DNA from: Bradyrhizobium sp. AUGA SZCCT0176
GTDB taxonomy: Bacteria > Pseudomonadota > Alphaproteobacteria > Rhizobiales > Xanthobacteraceae
Length of the DNA: 64,000 nt
Reading direction: 5' to 3'
Assembly: GCF_018130145.1 (NCBI RefSeq)
Contig: NZ_JAFCMB010000013.1
Span: forward strand, 62,001-126,000
Part shown: positions 17,738 through 26,320 of the stretch, piece by piece
Position numbering within the stretch: position 1 is the first letter of the stretch
Layout: each line of letters starts with the position of its first letter
Made by a program: the position numbers and the translations under genes
The notes under the pieces: generated by a model
What the model saw: only the letters and a program-made list of their open reading frames with translations
The model's database searches: none
What the model was told of the DNA's origin: nothing

Positions 17738-17926
17738 ATGGCGACGACCAGTTCGGCATCCCTTTCCACCCCGGCGCACGGCCACGGCCTTGCCAAGCCG
17801 CTCGCCGAACTCCGCAACTTCTGGCGCCAGTTCGTTGCCAAGGCCTTCAACCCCTACCGTCCGGAACTGCACTATATGCGCGGCCCCGGCCCGGCCTGGC
17901 GCGCCAAGCAGGCTCGCCGCGATTAA
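17738..17926 (+). CDS. Small basic hypothetical protein (62 residues)
   Basis: A 62-residue frame whose second half (ELRNFWRQFVAKAFNPYRPELHYMRGPGPAWRAKQARRD) is rich in Arg and aromatic residues and looks like a conserved rhizobial small protein. No signal peptide. It starts 263 bases from the divergent ettA start. The ribosome site is weak (CAGAGAC). I infer that it is real from composition and the lack of a competing frame. Confidence 0.5.
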   Translation: MATTSSASLSTPAHGHGLAKPLAELRNFWRQFVAKAFNPYRPELHYMRGPGPAWRAKQARRD

Positions 17927-18027
17927 GCGACTTTCAAGCAAGTCCCCAAACGGCGCGTGACGCCCGGTAATCCCGGCTGTTAGCGTATCATGCAACCTTG
18001 CATTGTCGCAGACCGCGAGCAAAATCG

Positions 18028-18315
18028 ATGAACGGCTTGCTCTATGTCCTGGCCGGCGGCTGTCTTGCCGGTGTGATCGCGCTCGCATTCTTCCAGAAGC
18101 AGGATATTGGAAAAATCGGCTCAACGGATGTTTTCGTCACCCTCTTGTTCCTTTCGGCCCTGGCCGGCGCAGCTTGCATTCTGACGTACTCGCGCTGGGG
18201 CCGGAAGTTGAGGTCGCGGATCGAGCAGAAACATGCTGACGCGGACGACCGGGTACGCACCAACGCCCGCACAAAAGGTGAGGTGCGAAAGCCAGATTCT
18301 TGGCCCCTGACGTGA
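18028..18315 (+). CDS. Small two-helix membrane protein
   Basis: A 95-residue protein with two hydrophobic segments (about 3-20 LLYVLAGGCLAGVIALAFF and 36-55 VFVTLLFLSALAGAACIL) and a charged C-terminal tail with a basic and acidic mixture. The ATG at 18028 is chosen because the helix starts immediately after. No family is recognised. Confidence 0.6.
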   Translation: MNGLLYVLAGGCLAGVIALAFFQKQDIGKIGSTDVFVTLLFLSALAGAACILTYSRWGRKLRSRIEQKHADADDRVRTNARTKGEVRKPDSWPLT

Positions 18316-18397
18316 GACATCAGCCGCTTGCGTTCGACCACAAAGCGCGCAAGCATGGCTGATCCTGGGCGGCCCTCGAGCCGCCATCTCTCAACGT

Positions 18398-19369
18398 ATG
18401 GACTTTCCAATGACGCGGCTGCGCTGTGCAATCCTCGACGACTATCTCGATGTGGCCTTGAAGGTCGCGGACTGGTCCCAAATCGCCGACCGGGTCGATG
18501 TCACCGTCTTCAACCAGCCGTTTGCGAACGCGGAAACCGCGGCCAGTGCGCTGAAGGATTTCGAGATCATCTGCGCGATGCGCGAGCGCACGCCGTTTCC
18601 ACGCACGATGTTTGCGGCGCTGCCGAAGCTGAAACTGCTGATCACCTCGGGCATGCGCAATGCCGCCATCGACATGGAAGCCGCCAAGGACCACGGCGTG
18701 GTGCTGTGCGGCACCCAATGGGGCCGCGATCCCACCGCGCCCCTGACGATGGGCCTGATCCTGGAATTGACCCGCAATATCGGCCGCGAGAATGCGCGCA
18801 TGCATGCCGGCGAGCCCCTGCAGAAATTCGTCGGCATGGAGATCGAGGGCCGCACCCTGGGCGTGATCGGCCTCGGCAAGCTCGGCACCAAGGTCTCAAA
18901 GCTGGCGCAGGCCTTCGGCATGAACGTGATCGCCTGGAGCCCGAACCTGACGCCCGAGAAGTGCGCGGAAGCCGGCGTCGGCTACGCCTCCAAGGAGGAA
19001 CTGTTCGCGACATCAGACATCGTCACTATCCATGTCGTGCTGGGCCCGCGCTCACGCGGGCTGGTCGGACGTGAGGACCTCGCCCGCATGAAACCGACCG
19101 CCTACCTCGTCAACACGGCGCGAGGGCCGATCGTCGATGAAGGCGCTTTGCTGGAAGCACTGACGCAGAACAAGATCGCGGGCGCCGGCATCGACGTGTT
19201 CTCGGTCGAGCCGCTGCCGGTCGAGCATCCCTTCCGCAAGCTCGACAACCTCGTGCTGACGCCGCATCTCGGCTACGTCACCGAGGACAGCTTTCGCAAC
19301 CACTATCGCCAGATGGTCGAAGGCATCGACGCCTGGTTCAAGGGCGAGGCGCTGCGGAAGCTGGCCTGA
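18398..19369 (+). CDS. D-2-hydroxyacid dehydrogenase family protein
   Basis: A 323-residue NAD(P)-dependent oxidoreductase. The Rossmann motif is GVIGLGKLG (around 152-160). The catalytic Arg is in NTARGPIVDEG, Glu in FSVEPLP and His in LTPHLGY, the complete set for the 2-hydroxyacid dehydrogenase family. The opening (CAILDDYLDVALKVADWS) is typical of the branch found beside catabolic genes. It reduces or oxidises a 2-keto/2-hydroxy acid; the substrate is not predictable. An alternative start is ATG 18410. It is convergent with the epimerase gene. Confidence 0.92.
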   Translation: MDFPMTRLRCAILDDYLDVALKVADWSQIADRVDVTVFNQPFANAETAASALKDFEIICAMRERTPFPRTMFAALPKLKLLITSGMRNAAIDMEAAKDHGVVLCGTQWGRDPTAPLTMGLILELTRNIGRENARMHAGEPLQKFVGMEIEGRTLGVIGLGKLGTKVSKLAQAFGMNVIAWSPNLTPEKCAEAGVGYASKEELFATSDIVTIHVVLGPRSRGLVGREDLARMKPTAYLVNTARGPIVDEGALLEALTQNKIAGAGIDVFSVEPLPVEHPFRKLDNLVLTPHLGYVTEDSFRNHYRQMVEGIDAWFKGEALRKLA

Positions 19370-19384
19370 GGACGCGAGCCTCAG

Positions 19385-20350
19385 TCACGCCGCAGTCCTC
19401 TCCGCCACCTGCCTCGCGACCATTGCAAATCCGTTACGCCAGGATGAATAGGCCGGCCGCCAGCCCAGCTCCTGCCTCGCCTTGGCGTTCGACCCTGCCC
19501 GCACCTCGGTCATCATCGAGACCATGTGCTCACCCGCCAGCAGCCGGCCGAGCCAGGCCGGTACGTGAAATGGCGGCTTGGCACCGAGAATGCCTGATAG
19601 CGCCGGGAGCCAATCCCTGACTTGCGCCGGTTCGTCGTCGACGATGTTGTAGATGCTGCCGGGCCTGCCATGCTCAATAGCGGCAACGGTTGCGGAGGCC
19701 GCGTCCTCGACATGCACGAACGACCACCAGCCGCCGCCGTCGCCGATCAGCGGCACGCGGCGATGGCGCAGCTGGCCGATCATGGCTGACGACAGCATGC
19801 CGGTATCGGGTCCGTAGAACGATCCGTAGCGCAGCACGATGCCTTCGGGCGCGGCCGACGCGGTCACGGCACGCTCCAGATGCTGGATCGCTTCGAGTGT
19901 GGGGCGCAATTCCTGCGGCGGATCGGGATCGAGTTCGTCGGCTTCGGTTTTGACCGGCCCGCCACCGCTGCCATAGGTCCAGCCGCAGAAACTCTGGGCG
20001 ATGAAACGTTTCGCGCCGGCATCGCGCGCGGCAATCAGCAGAAAATCGGTGCCGCGCGTCCGCAGCTGATTGGTGGTGGCGAAGGCGCGATCGAAACGGC
20101 GCAGATCCGTCACCGCGGCAAGATCGGTCATCTCGTCGATCACGACATCGGGCTTCGCTGACATCACGGCGGCATGAACGGCCGGTGCGTCGAGGCCGTC
20201 GGCCACGACTGGTTCAGCCCCCAGCCGTTTGACGGCATCGGCCTTCGCCGCCGTCCGCGTCATGCCGGTGACGGAGTGACCGGCCGCAACCAATGCAGGA
20301 ACGAGTTCGCGGCCAACGGCGCCGGTGGCGCCCGCAACGAAAATTCGCAT
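19385..20350 (-). CDS. NAD(P)-dependent epimerase/dehydratase family protein
   Basis: A 321-residue extended SDR. It starts MRIFVAGATGAVGRELV with the nucleotide loop GATGAVG at 7-13. The usual YxxxK active pair is not clear; the corresponding segment reads SFCGWTYGSGGGPVK. FVHVEDAASATVAAIE and YNIVDDEPAQVRDWLP are typical of atypical epimerases of the NmrA/SDR_a5 type. The ATG at 20350 follows AAGGATC. The function is unspecified. Confidence 0.85.
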   Translation of the reverse strand: MRIFVAGATGAVGRELVPALVAAGHSVTGMTRTAAKADAVKRLGAEPVVADGLDAPAVHAAVMSAKPDVVIDEMTDLAAVTDLRRFDRAFATTNQLRTRGTDFLLIAARDAGAKRFIAQSFCGWTYGSGGGPVKTEADELDPDPPQELRPTLEAIQHLERAVTASAAPEGIVLRYGSFYGPDTGMLSSAMIGQLRHRRVPLIGDGGGWWSFVHVEDAASATVAAIEHGRPGSIYNIVDDEPAQVRDWLPALSGILGAKPPFHVPAWLGRLLAGEHMVSMMTEVRAGSNAKARQELGWRPAYSSWRNGFAMVARQVAERTAA

Positions 20351-20481
20351 GCTGAGATCCTTCTGCTTGCCGCCCAGCTTCTGACGTCGGCGGCAAATAG
20401 TCGGAAGAAATGTGAATTCAAGTGGCAGCCGGACAAGGCGCGGCGCCGAAAGCTTGCGTACGACGCCGAACGACGCACAGC

Positions 20482-20591
20482 CGTCATTGCGAGCGAAGCG
20501 AAGCAATCCATGGTCCGGCAAAGCAAGTGTGGATTGCTTCGTCGCTTCGTTCCCTTGTGCAAACGCTTCGCGTTTGTCGCAGGCAATGACG
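20482..20591. repeat. Intergenic palindromic repeat, CGTCATTGCGAGCGAAGCGAA type
   Basis: The left end CGTCATTGCGAGCGAAGCG is matched by a degenerate right end with GGATTGCTTCGTCGCTTCG and GCAATGACG. The right half carries an extra internal segment (AACGCTTCGCGTTTGTC). A cleaner copy is at 62682-62760. Confidence 0.8.
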
Positions 20592-20593
20592 AA

Positions 20594-20620
20594 AAAAAGG
20601 CCCGCGTTGCGGGCCTTTTT
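20594..20620 (-). terminator. Rho-independent terminator for the L,D-transpeptidase gene
   Basis: GGCCCGC and GCGGGCC make a seven-pair stem with a three-base loop. On the minus strand a run of seven T follows, and on the plus strand five T, so it can work in both directions. It lies 27 bases after the stop of the minus-strand L,D-transpeptidase gene. Confidence 0.85.
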
Positions 20621-20647
20621 CAATAACGGTCGTGCAAACCTCTGACC

Positions 20648-21862
20648 CTAGCGCACCGTCACCGGCGCGGGCAGCGGGGGCACCACGGTCGGCTGCATGC
20701 CGGGAACCGGGGCGAGCTGCGCCTGAGCCGGCGCGCCCTGAGCACTTGCCGGCGGCAAGCCTTGAGCAGGGGCCAAGCCTTGGGCAGGCGCGGCCGAAGC
20801 GGTCGCAGTTCCGGGCGGCGGACCACCGGGCATCACGACGACGCGGGTGCCGACTTTGACGCGCTCGAACAGGTCGGACACGTCCTCGTTCAGCATGCCG
20901 ATGCAACCCGACGAGACGAACTTGCCGATCGTCGACGGCTGGTTGGTGCCGTGGATGCGATAGACGGTCGAACCCAGATACATCGCGCGGGCACCCATCG
21001 GGTTGCCGGGGCCGCCGGCCATGAAGCGCGGCAGATAGGGCTGACGCTCGATCATCTCCGACGGCGGATGCCAATCCGGCCACTCGGCCTTGCGGCTGAC
21101 CTTCTGCACGCCGGTCCAGGTGAAGCCATCGCGGCCGACGCGGACGCCGTAGCGGATCGCGCGGCCACCGCCGAGCACGTAATAGAGGTAGGTATTCGGC
21201 GTATCGACGACCAGCGTGCCGGCGGGCTCCTTGGTCGCGAACGAAACTTCCTGACGGCGCAGATGCGGCGGAAGCTGCACGGGCGCCGCTTCCGGCTGTT
21301 CTTCCGGTGGCAGTGCTGACAGCACCATCGGCCTGCCGTCAGCGCCAACAGCGGGCTGCTGCGGTTGCACGGCGCCGGTGACGGCGGGTCCGCCGCCGAC
21401 GGCTTCCGGCGGACGCAAGCGGTCGTCGCTCGGATAGACCACGCCTGCAGCGGGAACACGGCCATCGCCGCGATCGGAGTAGATCACCGGGGGAGGACCG
21501 GCAGGACGGCCGTAACGCGGATCATCCGGCGAAAGGACGGGACCCGTGGGCATCGGCGGGCCGCGGTCGGAATACATCGGCCGGCCGTAGCGCGGGTCGT
21601 TCGGCGACAGCACCGGACCAGGCGGCAGCGCGGTCGAACTCCGGGCGTTCGGCGCCTCGTCGTCTTCGTCGTCCAAGGCATCGAAATCGGGCGTGCCGGG
21701 TCCGCGGCGCTGATCGATGCCATAACCACCGGGAACATACGGTCCCGGAGCTGCCGAATAGGTCGAGCCAGCGGGATAGCCCTGCTGTGCCTGGGCAAGC
21801 GAAATTCCTGCCGAGGCAGCAGCGACGGCAGCGCAGATCGTCAGAATACGGTTAATCATCAT
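20648..21862 (-). CDS. Exported L,D-transpeptidase (YkuD domain) with Pro-rich linker
   Basis: A 404-residue periplasmic enzyme that forms 3-3 crosslinks in peptidoglycan or attaches proteins. A signal peptide occupies about residues 1-25. Residues 30-175 are Pro/Gly-rich and contain two near repeats of GPVLSPNDPRYGRPMYSDRG type. The YkuD domain (about 210-345) has IHGTNQPSTIG and the catalytic cysteine in VSSGCIGML. The end (about 350-404) is an Ala/Pro/Gln-rich tail. The start is at ATG 21862 or the next codon. Confidence 0.92.
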   Translation of the reverse strand: MMINRILTICAAVAAASAGISLAQAQQGYPAGSTYSAAPGPYVPGGYGIDQRRGPGTPDFDALDDEDDEAPNARSSTALPPGPVLSPNDPRYGRPMYSDRGPPMPTGPVLSPDDPRYGRPAGPPPVIYSDRGDGRVPAAGVVYPSDDRLRPPEAVGGGPAVTGAVQPQQPAVGADGRPMVLSALPPEEQPEAAPVQLPPHLRRQEVSFATKEPAGTLVVDTPNTYLYYVLGGGRAIRYGVRVGRDGFTWTGVQKVSRKAEWPDWHPPSEMIERQPYLPRFMAGGPGNPMGARAMYLGSTVYRIHGTNQPSTIGKFVSSGCIGMLNEDVSDLFERVKVGTRVVVMPGGPPPGTATASAAPAQGLAPAQGLPPASAQGAPAQAQLAPVPGMQPTVVPPLPAPVTVR

Positions 21863-22300
21863 CGCTCTTGTATAGTCCCCAAGCCACACCGGACCGTTAA
21901 CGGCAGATGACGGAAGATAGCGGCGCATTCAAGACAAATCCGTCAAATTCGGCCCAAATCGGTCATTTTGTGATGGGCCGTGAACGCTGCGGCAAAGATG
22001 CCGCACGGCGCGAAAAACATTGATTACCGGCGTAGAGCCTTTTCCGTTCCGATTGAATCGGAACGGGGCTCTAGATTCTTGATTTGACGCGTTTTCTTGA
22101 CGCAAACCGGGTGCCCACTTCGCTGGAAAACGCTCTAGCGCCGCCATTGGCCGCCAATTTTGTAACAAACAGGTTAGAGACGTTGAGATACTCTCGAATC
22201 GGCCTGATTCGCGGTGCGAATCCAGCCGCTTCCCAGTGGTCACCGCGTTCCCTTGGCATCAACAGCCCTGCATATTCTTGGCAAGGCGGAACTCGCGTCC
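21863..22300. other. Intergenic region between the L,D-transpeptidase and a TM-anchored protein
   Basis: These 438 bases separate divergent genes. They hold the repeat at 22033-22138 and nothing I can read as a gene. Promoters for both flanking genes should lie here; no motif is clear enough to call. Confidence 0.5.
22033..22138. repeat. Composite repeat: hairpin plus ACGCTCT module, copy 1
   Basis: Two modules are joined. The first is a hairpin, TAGAGCC..CCGTTCCGATT against AATCGGAACGG..GGCTCTA. The second runs from TTTGACGCGTTTTCTTGACGC to GAAAACGCTCTAG. A second complete copy is at 41342-41448, and the second module alone is at 63535-63587. Confidence 0.85.
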
Positions 22301-23104
22301 ATGCTCCCCGGTTTTCGCTTTCTGTTCGCCGCGATCGTGCTGTCGATGTCGGTTCTGGTCTTTGGGCTCGGAGCGGCAGCACTGCTGCGTGCCTCGCACG
22401 AGCAATTTGCCAGCATTCCGTCGCGGCGGCCGCCGCCCGAACCCGTCTTTGTCAGGCAGAACGAACCGCCGATGCCGACGCTGGCCCTGCTGCGCGTCGA
22501 GCCCGATGTCGCGGAGAAGGTGCCTGACAATGTCGCGGCGACGATTATCGAGACCGTTACCCCTGCCGCACAAGCTCCGGAAGCGCCGCCGGCTGAACCG
22601 GAAAAGACTGCTGCGCTGAAACTGGACGAGCCCGTGAAGCTGAACGAGGTCGTGCCGGCCGAGACGGTGAAAGCGGAAATCCCGGCGACGGAAACAATAC
22701 CGGCTGTTCAGGCCACGCCGGCCGAGGTGCCTGCCGCCGAAGCGCCTGCTGCCGAGACGCCTGCGGCCAATGAGCAAGTGAAGCTCGCGGCGATCGCGGA
22801 AACGCCGCCGCCGGCGACATCAGCCGTATCGACCGAGCCTGCGCCGGTGGCGGAAGCGCCCTCCCTGGAAGGCAACCTCGCCGCAATGAAGATCGCCACG
22901 CTGGGCGGTCCTGCCGTCGCTATCCAGGAAACGGCTTCGGTGAAACCGACGGCCGCGAAACCAGAGCGCAGCGTCAACCGGAAGCGGGCGCAGCGCGCCA
23001 AAGAGCGCCGGCGCATCATCGCGGCGCGACGCGCGCTGCAGGCGCGGCAGGTGGCTCAGCAAGCGGCCGACCCGTTTGCGCAACTAACCTCGCGCGGCAG
23101 ATAA
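22301..23104 (+). CDS. Membrane-anchored Ala/Pro/Glu-rich protein
   Basis: A 267-residue protein: one N-terminal transmembrane helix (about 5-27), a long Ala/Pro/Glu-rich region (about 75-210) with repeated PAAE and APAAETPA units, and a strongly basic C-terminal segment (RSVNRKRAQRAKERRRIIAARRALQAR) likely to be helical. The layout suggests a periplasm-spanning or linker protein, but the basic end could bind nucleic acid or anionic polymer if cytoplasmic. No family recognised. Confidence 0.65.
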   Translation: MLPGFRFLFAAIVLSMSVLVFGLGAAALLRASHEQFASIPSRRPPPEPVFVRQNEPPMPTLALLRVEPDVAEKVPDNVAATIIETVTPAAQAPEAPPAEPEKTAALKLDEPVKLNEVVPAETVKAEIPATETIPAVQATPAEVPAAEAPAAETPAANEQVKLAAIAETPPPATSAVSTEPAPVAEAPSLEGNLAAMKIATLGGPAVAIQETASVKPTAAKPERSVNRKRAQRAKERRRIIAARRALQARQVAQQAADPFAQLTSRGR

Positions 23105-23119
23105 TAAAACCCGCGCCGC

Positions 23120-23977
23120 TCAGGTGGGGCCGGTCGCAACCGGCGGCCCGTCCTGCTCACCCCATTCGGTCCATGAGCCGTCATATAGCGCACTGCCGCG
23201 GACGCCGAGGCGATAAAGCGCCAGCGTCAGCACCAGCGCGGAGACGCCGGAGCCGCAACTCGTCACGATCGGCGCGTCGAGCTTGACGCCGGCGCCGACA
23301 AACACGCCGCGCAACTCCTCGAGCGACTTCATCGCACCGGTCGAGGCGTCGAACAACTGGTTGTAGGGCACGCTGAGGCTGCCGGGAATATGCCCCGAAC
23401 GCAGGCCCGGCCGCGGCTCGGGCACCTTGCCCTGGTAACGTTCGTTGGCGCGCGCATCGAGCACCTGCTCAGTGCGGCTGGTGAGATTGTCGACCATCTG
23501 CTGGATGTTGCGCGTGTACCGCGCATCGAAGGTCGCCTTGAACGTCGCCGGCTTCGGCGTGATCTCACCGCCCTCAACCTTGCGGCCTTCGGCACGCCAC
23601 TTCTTCAGGCCGCCATTCAGGATCCGGACGTTCTGGTGTCCGAACGACAGGAACATCCACCACACGCGCGGTGCTGCGACCCATCCGCCGGAATCGTAGA
23701 GCACGACCGTATCGCCGTTGCCTATTCCAAGCCCGCCGACATCGCGGCCGAACTGCTCGGCGCTCGGAAACATGTGCGGCAGCGGATTGGAATGATCGGA
23801 CACCGCATCGACGTCGAAGAAGACCGCGCCCGGAAGATGGGATGCGAGATAGTCGTCCTTCGGCAGCGGCAGGATGCCCGGCATCTTGAACGACGCGTCG
23901 ATGATCTTGATTGTTGGGTCGTCGAAATGCTCGGCGAGCCAGTCGGTGGAGACAAGCGGATCGTCGGTGGAAGACAT
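23120..23977 (-). CDS. sseA: 3-mercaptopyruvate sulfurtransferase
   Basis: A 285-residue two-rhodanese-domain enzyme that moves sulfur from 3-mercaptopyruvate to thiol or cyanide acceptors. The catalytic Cys241 sits in SCGSGVSA, the loop form that marks mercaptopyruvate rather than thiosulfate specificity. LYDSGGWVAAPRVWWMF and GSLSVPYNQLFD are further family landmarks. The start at ATG 23977 gives the normal length. A single-domain rhodanese gene lies directly upstream across a repeat. Confidence 0.93.
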   Translation of the reverse strand: MSSTDDPLVSTDWLAEHFDDPTIKIIDASFKMPGILPLPKDDYLASHLPGAVFFDVDAVSDHSNPLPHMFPSAEQFGRDVGGLGIGNGDTVVLYDSGGWVAAPRVWWMFLSFGHQNVRILNGGLKKWRAEGRKVEGGEITPKPATFKATFDARYTRNIQQMVDNLTSRTEQVLDARANERYQGKVPEPRPGLRSGHIPGSLSVPYNQLFDASTGAMKSLEELRGVFVGAGVKLDAPIVTSCGSGVSALVLTLALYRLGVRGSALYDGSWTEWGEQDGPPVATGPT

Positions 23978-23998
23978 GCACGAAATCCCTATGGTGTT

Positions 23999-24088
23999 CG
24001 TCATGGCCGGGCTTGTCCCGGCCATCCACGCCTTTGGTGTTGCAACTACCGTAAGACGTGGATGCCCGGGTCAAGCCCGGGCATGACG
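23999..24088. repeat. Intergenic palindromic repeat, GTCATGGCCGGGC type
   Basis: CGTCATGGCCGGGCTTGTCC faces GGTCAAGCCCGGGCATGACG, with inner arms CCATCCACG and CGTGGATG. It is the short relative of the element at 10284-10438 and lies between the two sulfurtransferase genes. Confidence 0.85.
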
Positions 24089-24111
24089 GCGGTGGTTGTG
24101 GCTGACGACCT

Positions 24112-24525
24112 TCAGCCCTTCTTCTTCGGCTCCCACTTCTCGACCGGGCCGCCGGCGTCGCGCCAGGCGGCGAAACCGCCGGCCATGTGCGCGACCGGCT
24201 TCAGGCCCATGTCTTTCGCGGTCTTGGCCGCCAGCGCCGAACGCATGCCGCCGGCGCAGTGGAAGATGAATTTCTTGTCCTGCTGGAACACCGGCTTGGC
24301 GTATGGGCTTTCCGGATCGATCCAGAATTCCAGCATGCCGCGGGTGCAGGAGAACGCGCCGGGAATGCGGCCGTCGCGCTCGATCTCGCGGGGATCGCGG
24401 ATATCGACGATGACCACGTCGTCGCTGGCAGCCGCCTTGATCGAATCCGCAGCACTCAGGGTTTCGATCTCGGCATTGGCTTCGTCGATCAGGGATTTGA
24501 TACCGCGGTGGATGGTCTGGGGCAT
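24112..24525 (-). CDS. Rhodanese-like domain protein
   Basis: A 137-residue single-domain rhodanese. The VVIVDIRDPREIERDGRIPGA segment is the classical N-terminal block and Cys90 in FHCAGGMRSALAA is the active-site cysteine. The six-residue loop AGGMRS is typical of sulfurtransferases rather than phosphatases. The end (MAGGFAAWRDAGGPVEKWE) is canonical. ATG 24525 is preferred over upstream in-frame starts because those lie inside a repeat. Location is cytoplasmic. Confidence 0.92.
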   Translation of the reverse strand: MPQTIHRGIKSLIDEANAEIETLSAADSIKAAASDDVVIVDIRDPREIERDGRIPGAFSCTRGMLEFWIDPESPYAKPVFQQDKKFIFHCAGGMRSALAAKTAKDMGLKPVAHMAGGFAAWRDAGGPVEKWEPKKKG

Positions 24526-24567
24526 TGATTGCACCTTTGTTGTTATCCGACTGCTGTTGTTTGCTGC

Positions 24568-24647
24568 CGTCATTCCGGGGCGATGCGAAGCATCGAACCC
24601 GGAATCTCGAGGTTCCGGGTTCGCGCTACGCGCGCCCCGGAACGACG
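24568..24647. repeat. Intergenic palindromic repeat, CGTCATTCCGGGG type
   Basis: CGTCATTCCGGGGCG is matched by CGCCCCGGAACGACG, with inner arms around CGATGCGAAGCATCG and AACCCGGAATCTCGAGG. A longer member of the same family is at 36700-36826. Confidence 0.8.
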
Positions 24648-24655
24648 ACATCCTT

Positions 24656-25831
24656 TTACCGCACCAATTCCTTCATCGCGCCTTCGAGGCCTTCGATCGT
24701 GATCGGGTACATCCGCTCCGAGAACAGCCGGCGAATGATGGTGGTGGATTCCGAATAGTCCCAGTGCTTCTTCGCCACCGGATTGAGCCACACCGCGTGC
24801 GGATAGGTGCGCGTGATGCGATCGAGCCAGACCGAGCCGGCCTCCTCGTTGACGTGCTCGACCGAGCCGCCGGGGACCATGATCTCGTAAGGCGACATCG
24901 AGGCGTCGCCGACGAACACCACCTTGTAGTCGTGCGGGTACTTATGCAGCACGTCCCAGGTCGGCGTGCGATCGGTGAAGCGCCGCTTGTTCTGCTTCCA
25001 GACGCCTTCATAGAGGCAGTTGTGGAAGTAGAAATATTCCATGTGCTTGAATTCGGTCTTCGCCGCCGAGAACAACTCCTCGACCTGCTCGATATGCGAA
25101 TCCATCGACCCGCCGATATCGAAGAACACCAGCACCTTGACCGCGTTGCGCCGCTCGGGGCGCATATGCACGTCGAGATAGCCGTGATTGGCGGTCTCCT
25201 TGATCGTGGTGTCGAGGTCGAGTTCATCGGGCGCGCCGGTGCGGGCGAATTTGCGCAACCGCCGCAACGCGATCTTGATGTTGCGGATGCCAAGCTCGAC
25301 GTTGCCGTCGAGATCCTTGAACTCGCGCTTGTCCCACACTTTCACGGCGCGGTTGTTGCGGTTCTTTTCCTGGCCGATCCGCACCCCTTCGGGATTGTAG
25401 CCGTGGGCGCCGAACGGCGAGGTGCCTGCCGTGCCGATCCACTTGCTGCCGCCCTGGTGGCGGCCCTTCTGTTCCTCAAGCCGCTTGCGAAGCGTCTCCA
25501 TGAGCTTGTCCCAGCCCATCGCCTCGATCTGCTTCTTCTCTTCCTCGGTGAGGTATTTCTCCGCGAGCTTCTTCAGCCATTCGGCGGGAATGTCCGCCTT
25601 CTCCATGGCGTCGAGCAGGTTCTCCAGCCCCTTGAACACGGAGCCGAACACGCGGTCGAACTTGTCGAGGTTGCGTTCGTCCTTCACCAAAGCGGCGCGG
25701 GAGAGGTAATAGAAATTCTCCACCGTTTGATCGGCGAGGTCGGCGTCGAGCGCCTCCATCAGCGTCAAATATTCGCGCAGGGTCACCGGGACCTGTGCGT
25801 CGCGCAGCGATGTGAAGAATTGCAAGAACAT
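24656..25831 (-). CDS. VWA domain protein (CoxE-like), partner of MoxR ATPase
   Basis: A 391-residue cytoplasmic protein. The N-terminal half is helical and charged; the C-terminal half (about 220-391) is a von Willebrand A domain with the metal motif FDIGGSMDSHI, where Gly replaces the first Ser of the usual DxSxS. FVGDASMSPYEI and FYFHNCLYE belong to the same domain. CoxE-type proteins act with MoxR AAA+ ATPases in metal-centre or cofactor insertion. The MoxR gene lies on the other strand 490 bases away, with a GlsB-type gene in between. Confidence 0.92.
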   Translation of the reverse strand: MFLQFFTSLRDAQVPVTLREYLTLMEALDADLADQTVENFYYLSRAALVKDERNLDKFDRVFGSVFKGLENLLDAMEKADIPAEWLKKLAEKYLTEEEKKQIEAMGWDKLMETLRKRLEEQKGRHQGGSKWIGTAGTSPFGAHGYNPEGVRIGQEKNRNNRAVKVWDKREFKDLDGNVELGIRNIKIALRRLRKFARTGAPDELDLDTTIKETANHGYLDVHMRPERRNAVKVLVFFDIGGSMDSHIEQVEELFSAAKTEFKHMEYFYFHNCLYEGVWKQNKRRFTDRTPTWDVLHKYPHDYKVVFVGDASMSPYEIMVPGGSVEHVNEEAGSVWLDRITRTYPHAVWLNPVAKKHWDYSESTTIIRRLFSERMYPITIEGLEGAMKELVR

Positions 25832-25979
25832 GGAATACAGATTGCCCGCCGGGCCGCTGACGTCAAGGGCTGGCGGATTCCCGACGGGGAAGGCCAGCGC
25901 ATACCAGACAGGCCTAGACCGGGAGGGTTTTTCCTCTAGAATTGAGCCATAAAGGGCTTATTCCGGCAGGGGAAATTCA

Positions 25980-26222
25980 ATGGGGATCATAGCTGCGCTG
26001 ATCATCGGCGCGATTGCGGGCTGGCTGGCCGGGAAGATCGTGCGGGGCGCAGGCTTCGGGCTGATCGGCAACATCGTGATCGGCATCATCGGCGCGCTTC
26101 TCGCGGGCTGGCTGTTGCCGCAACTGGGCGTCAACCTCGGCGGCGGCTGGATCCGCGAGATCATCAACGCCACCATCGGCGGCGTGATCATCCTGGTGAT
26201 CCTCTCGCTGGTCAAACGCTGA
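25980..26222 (+). CDS. GlsB/YeaQ/YmgE family stress membrane protein
   Basis: An 80-residue protein with three hydrophobic helices (about 3-20, 29-50, 58-78) and the hallmark GAIAGWLAGKIVRGAGFGLIGNIVIGIIGA. The family belongs to the transglycosylase-associated group and is usually induced by stress; its molecular role is unclear. It is divergent from the VWA gene and precedes the MoxR gene. A hairpin follows its stop. Confidence 0.92.
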   Translation: MGIIAALIIGAIAGWLAGKIVRGAGFGLIGNIVIGIIGALLAGWLLPQLGVNLGGGWIREIINATIGGVIILVILSLVKR

Positions 26223-26245
26223 GAGGCGCGCATCACCTCCAATCG

Positions 26246-26269
26246 CGACCGCCGAGCCGGCGGTCGTTT
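26246..26269 (+). terminator. Hairpin terminator after the GlsB-type gene
   Basis: CGACCGCC and GGCGGTCG pair around a five-base loop, followed by TTTA. The short U-run makes it a moderate terminator between this gene and the MoxR gene. Confidence 0.6.
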
Positions 26270-26320
26270 ACTGTTCAGGCCGGAAACGGCGCAAGAACGA
26301 ACAACAAGGCAAAGAGATAG

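Noticed and set aside
23390..25939. A very long plus-strand open frame opposite the sulfurtransferase and VWA genes
   Set aside because: It crosses three well-supported minus-strand genes and an intergenic repeat, has no ribosome site and shows the Arg/His/Ala-rich composition of antisense frames in GC-rich DNA.
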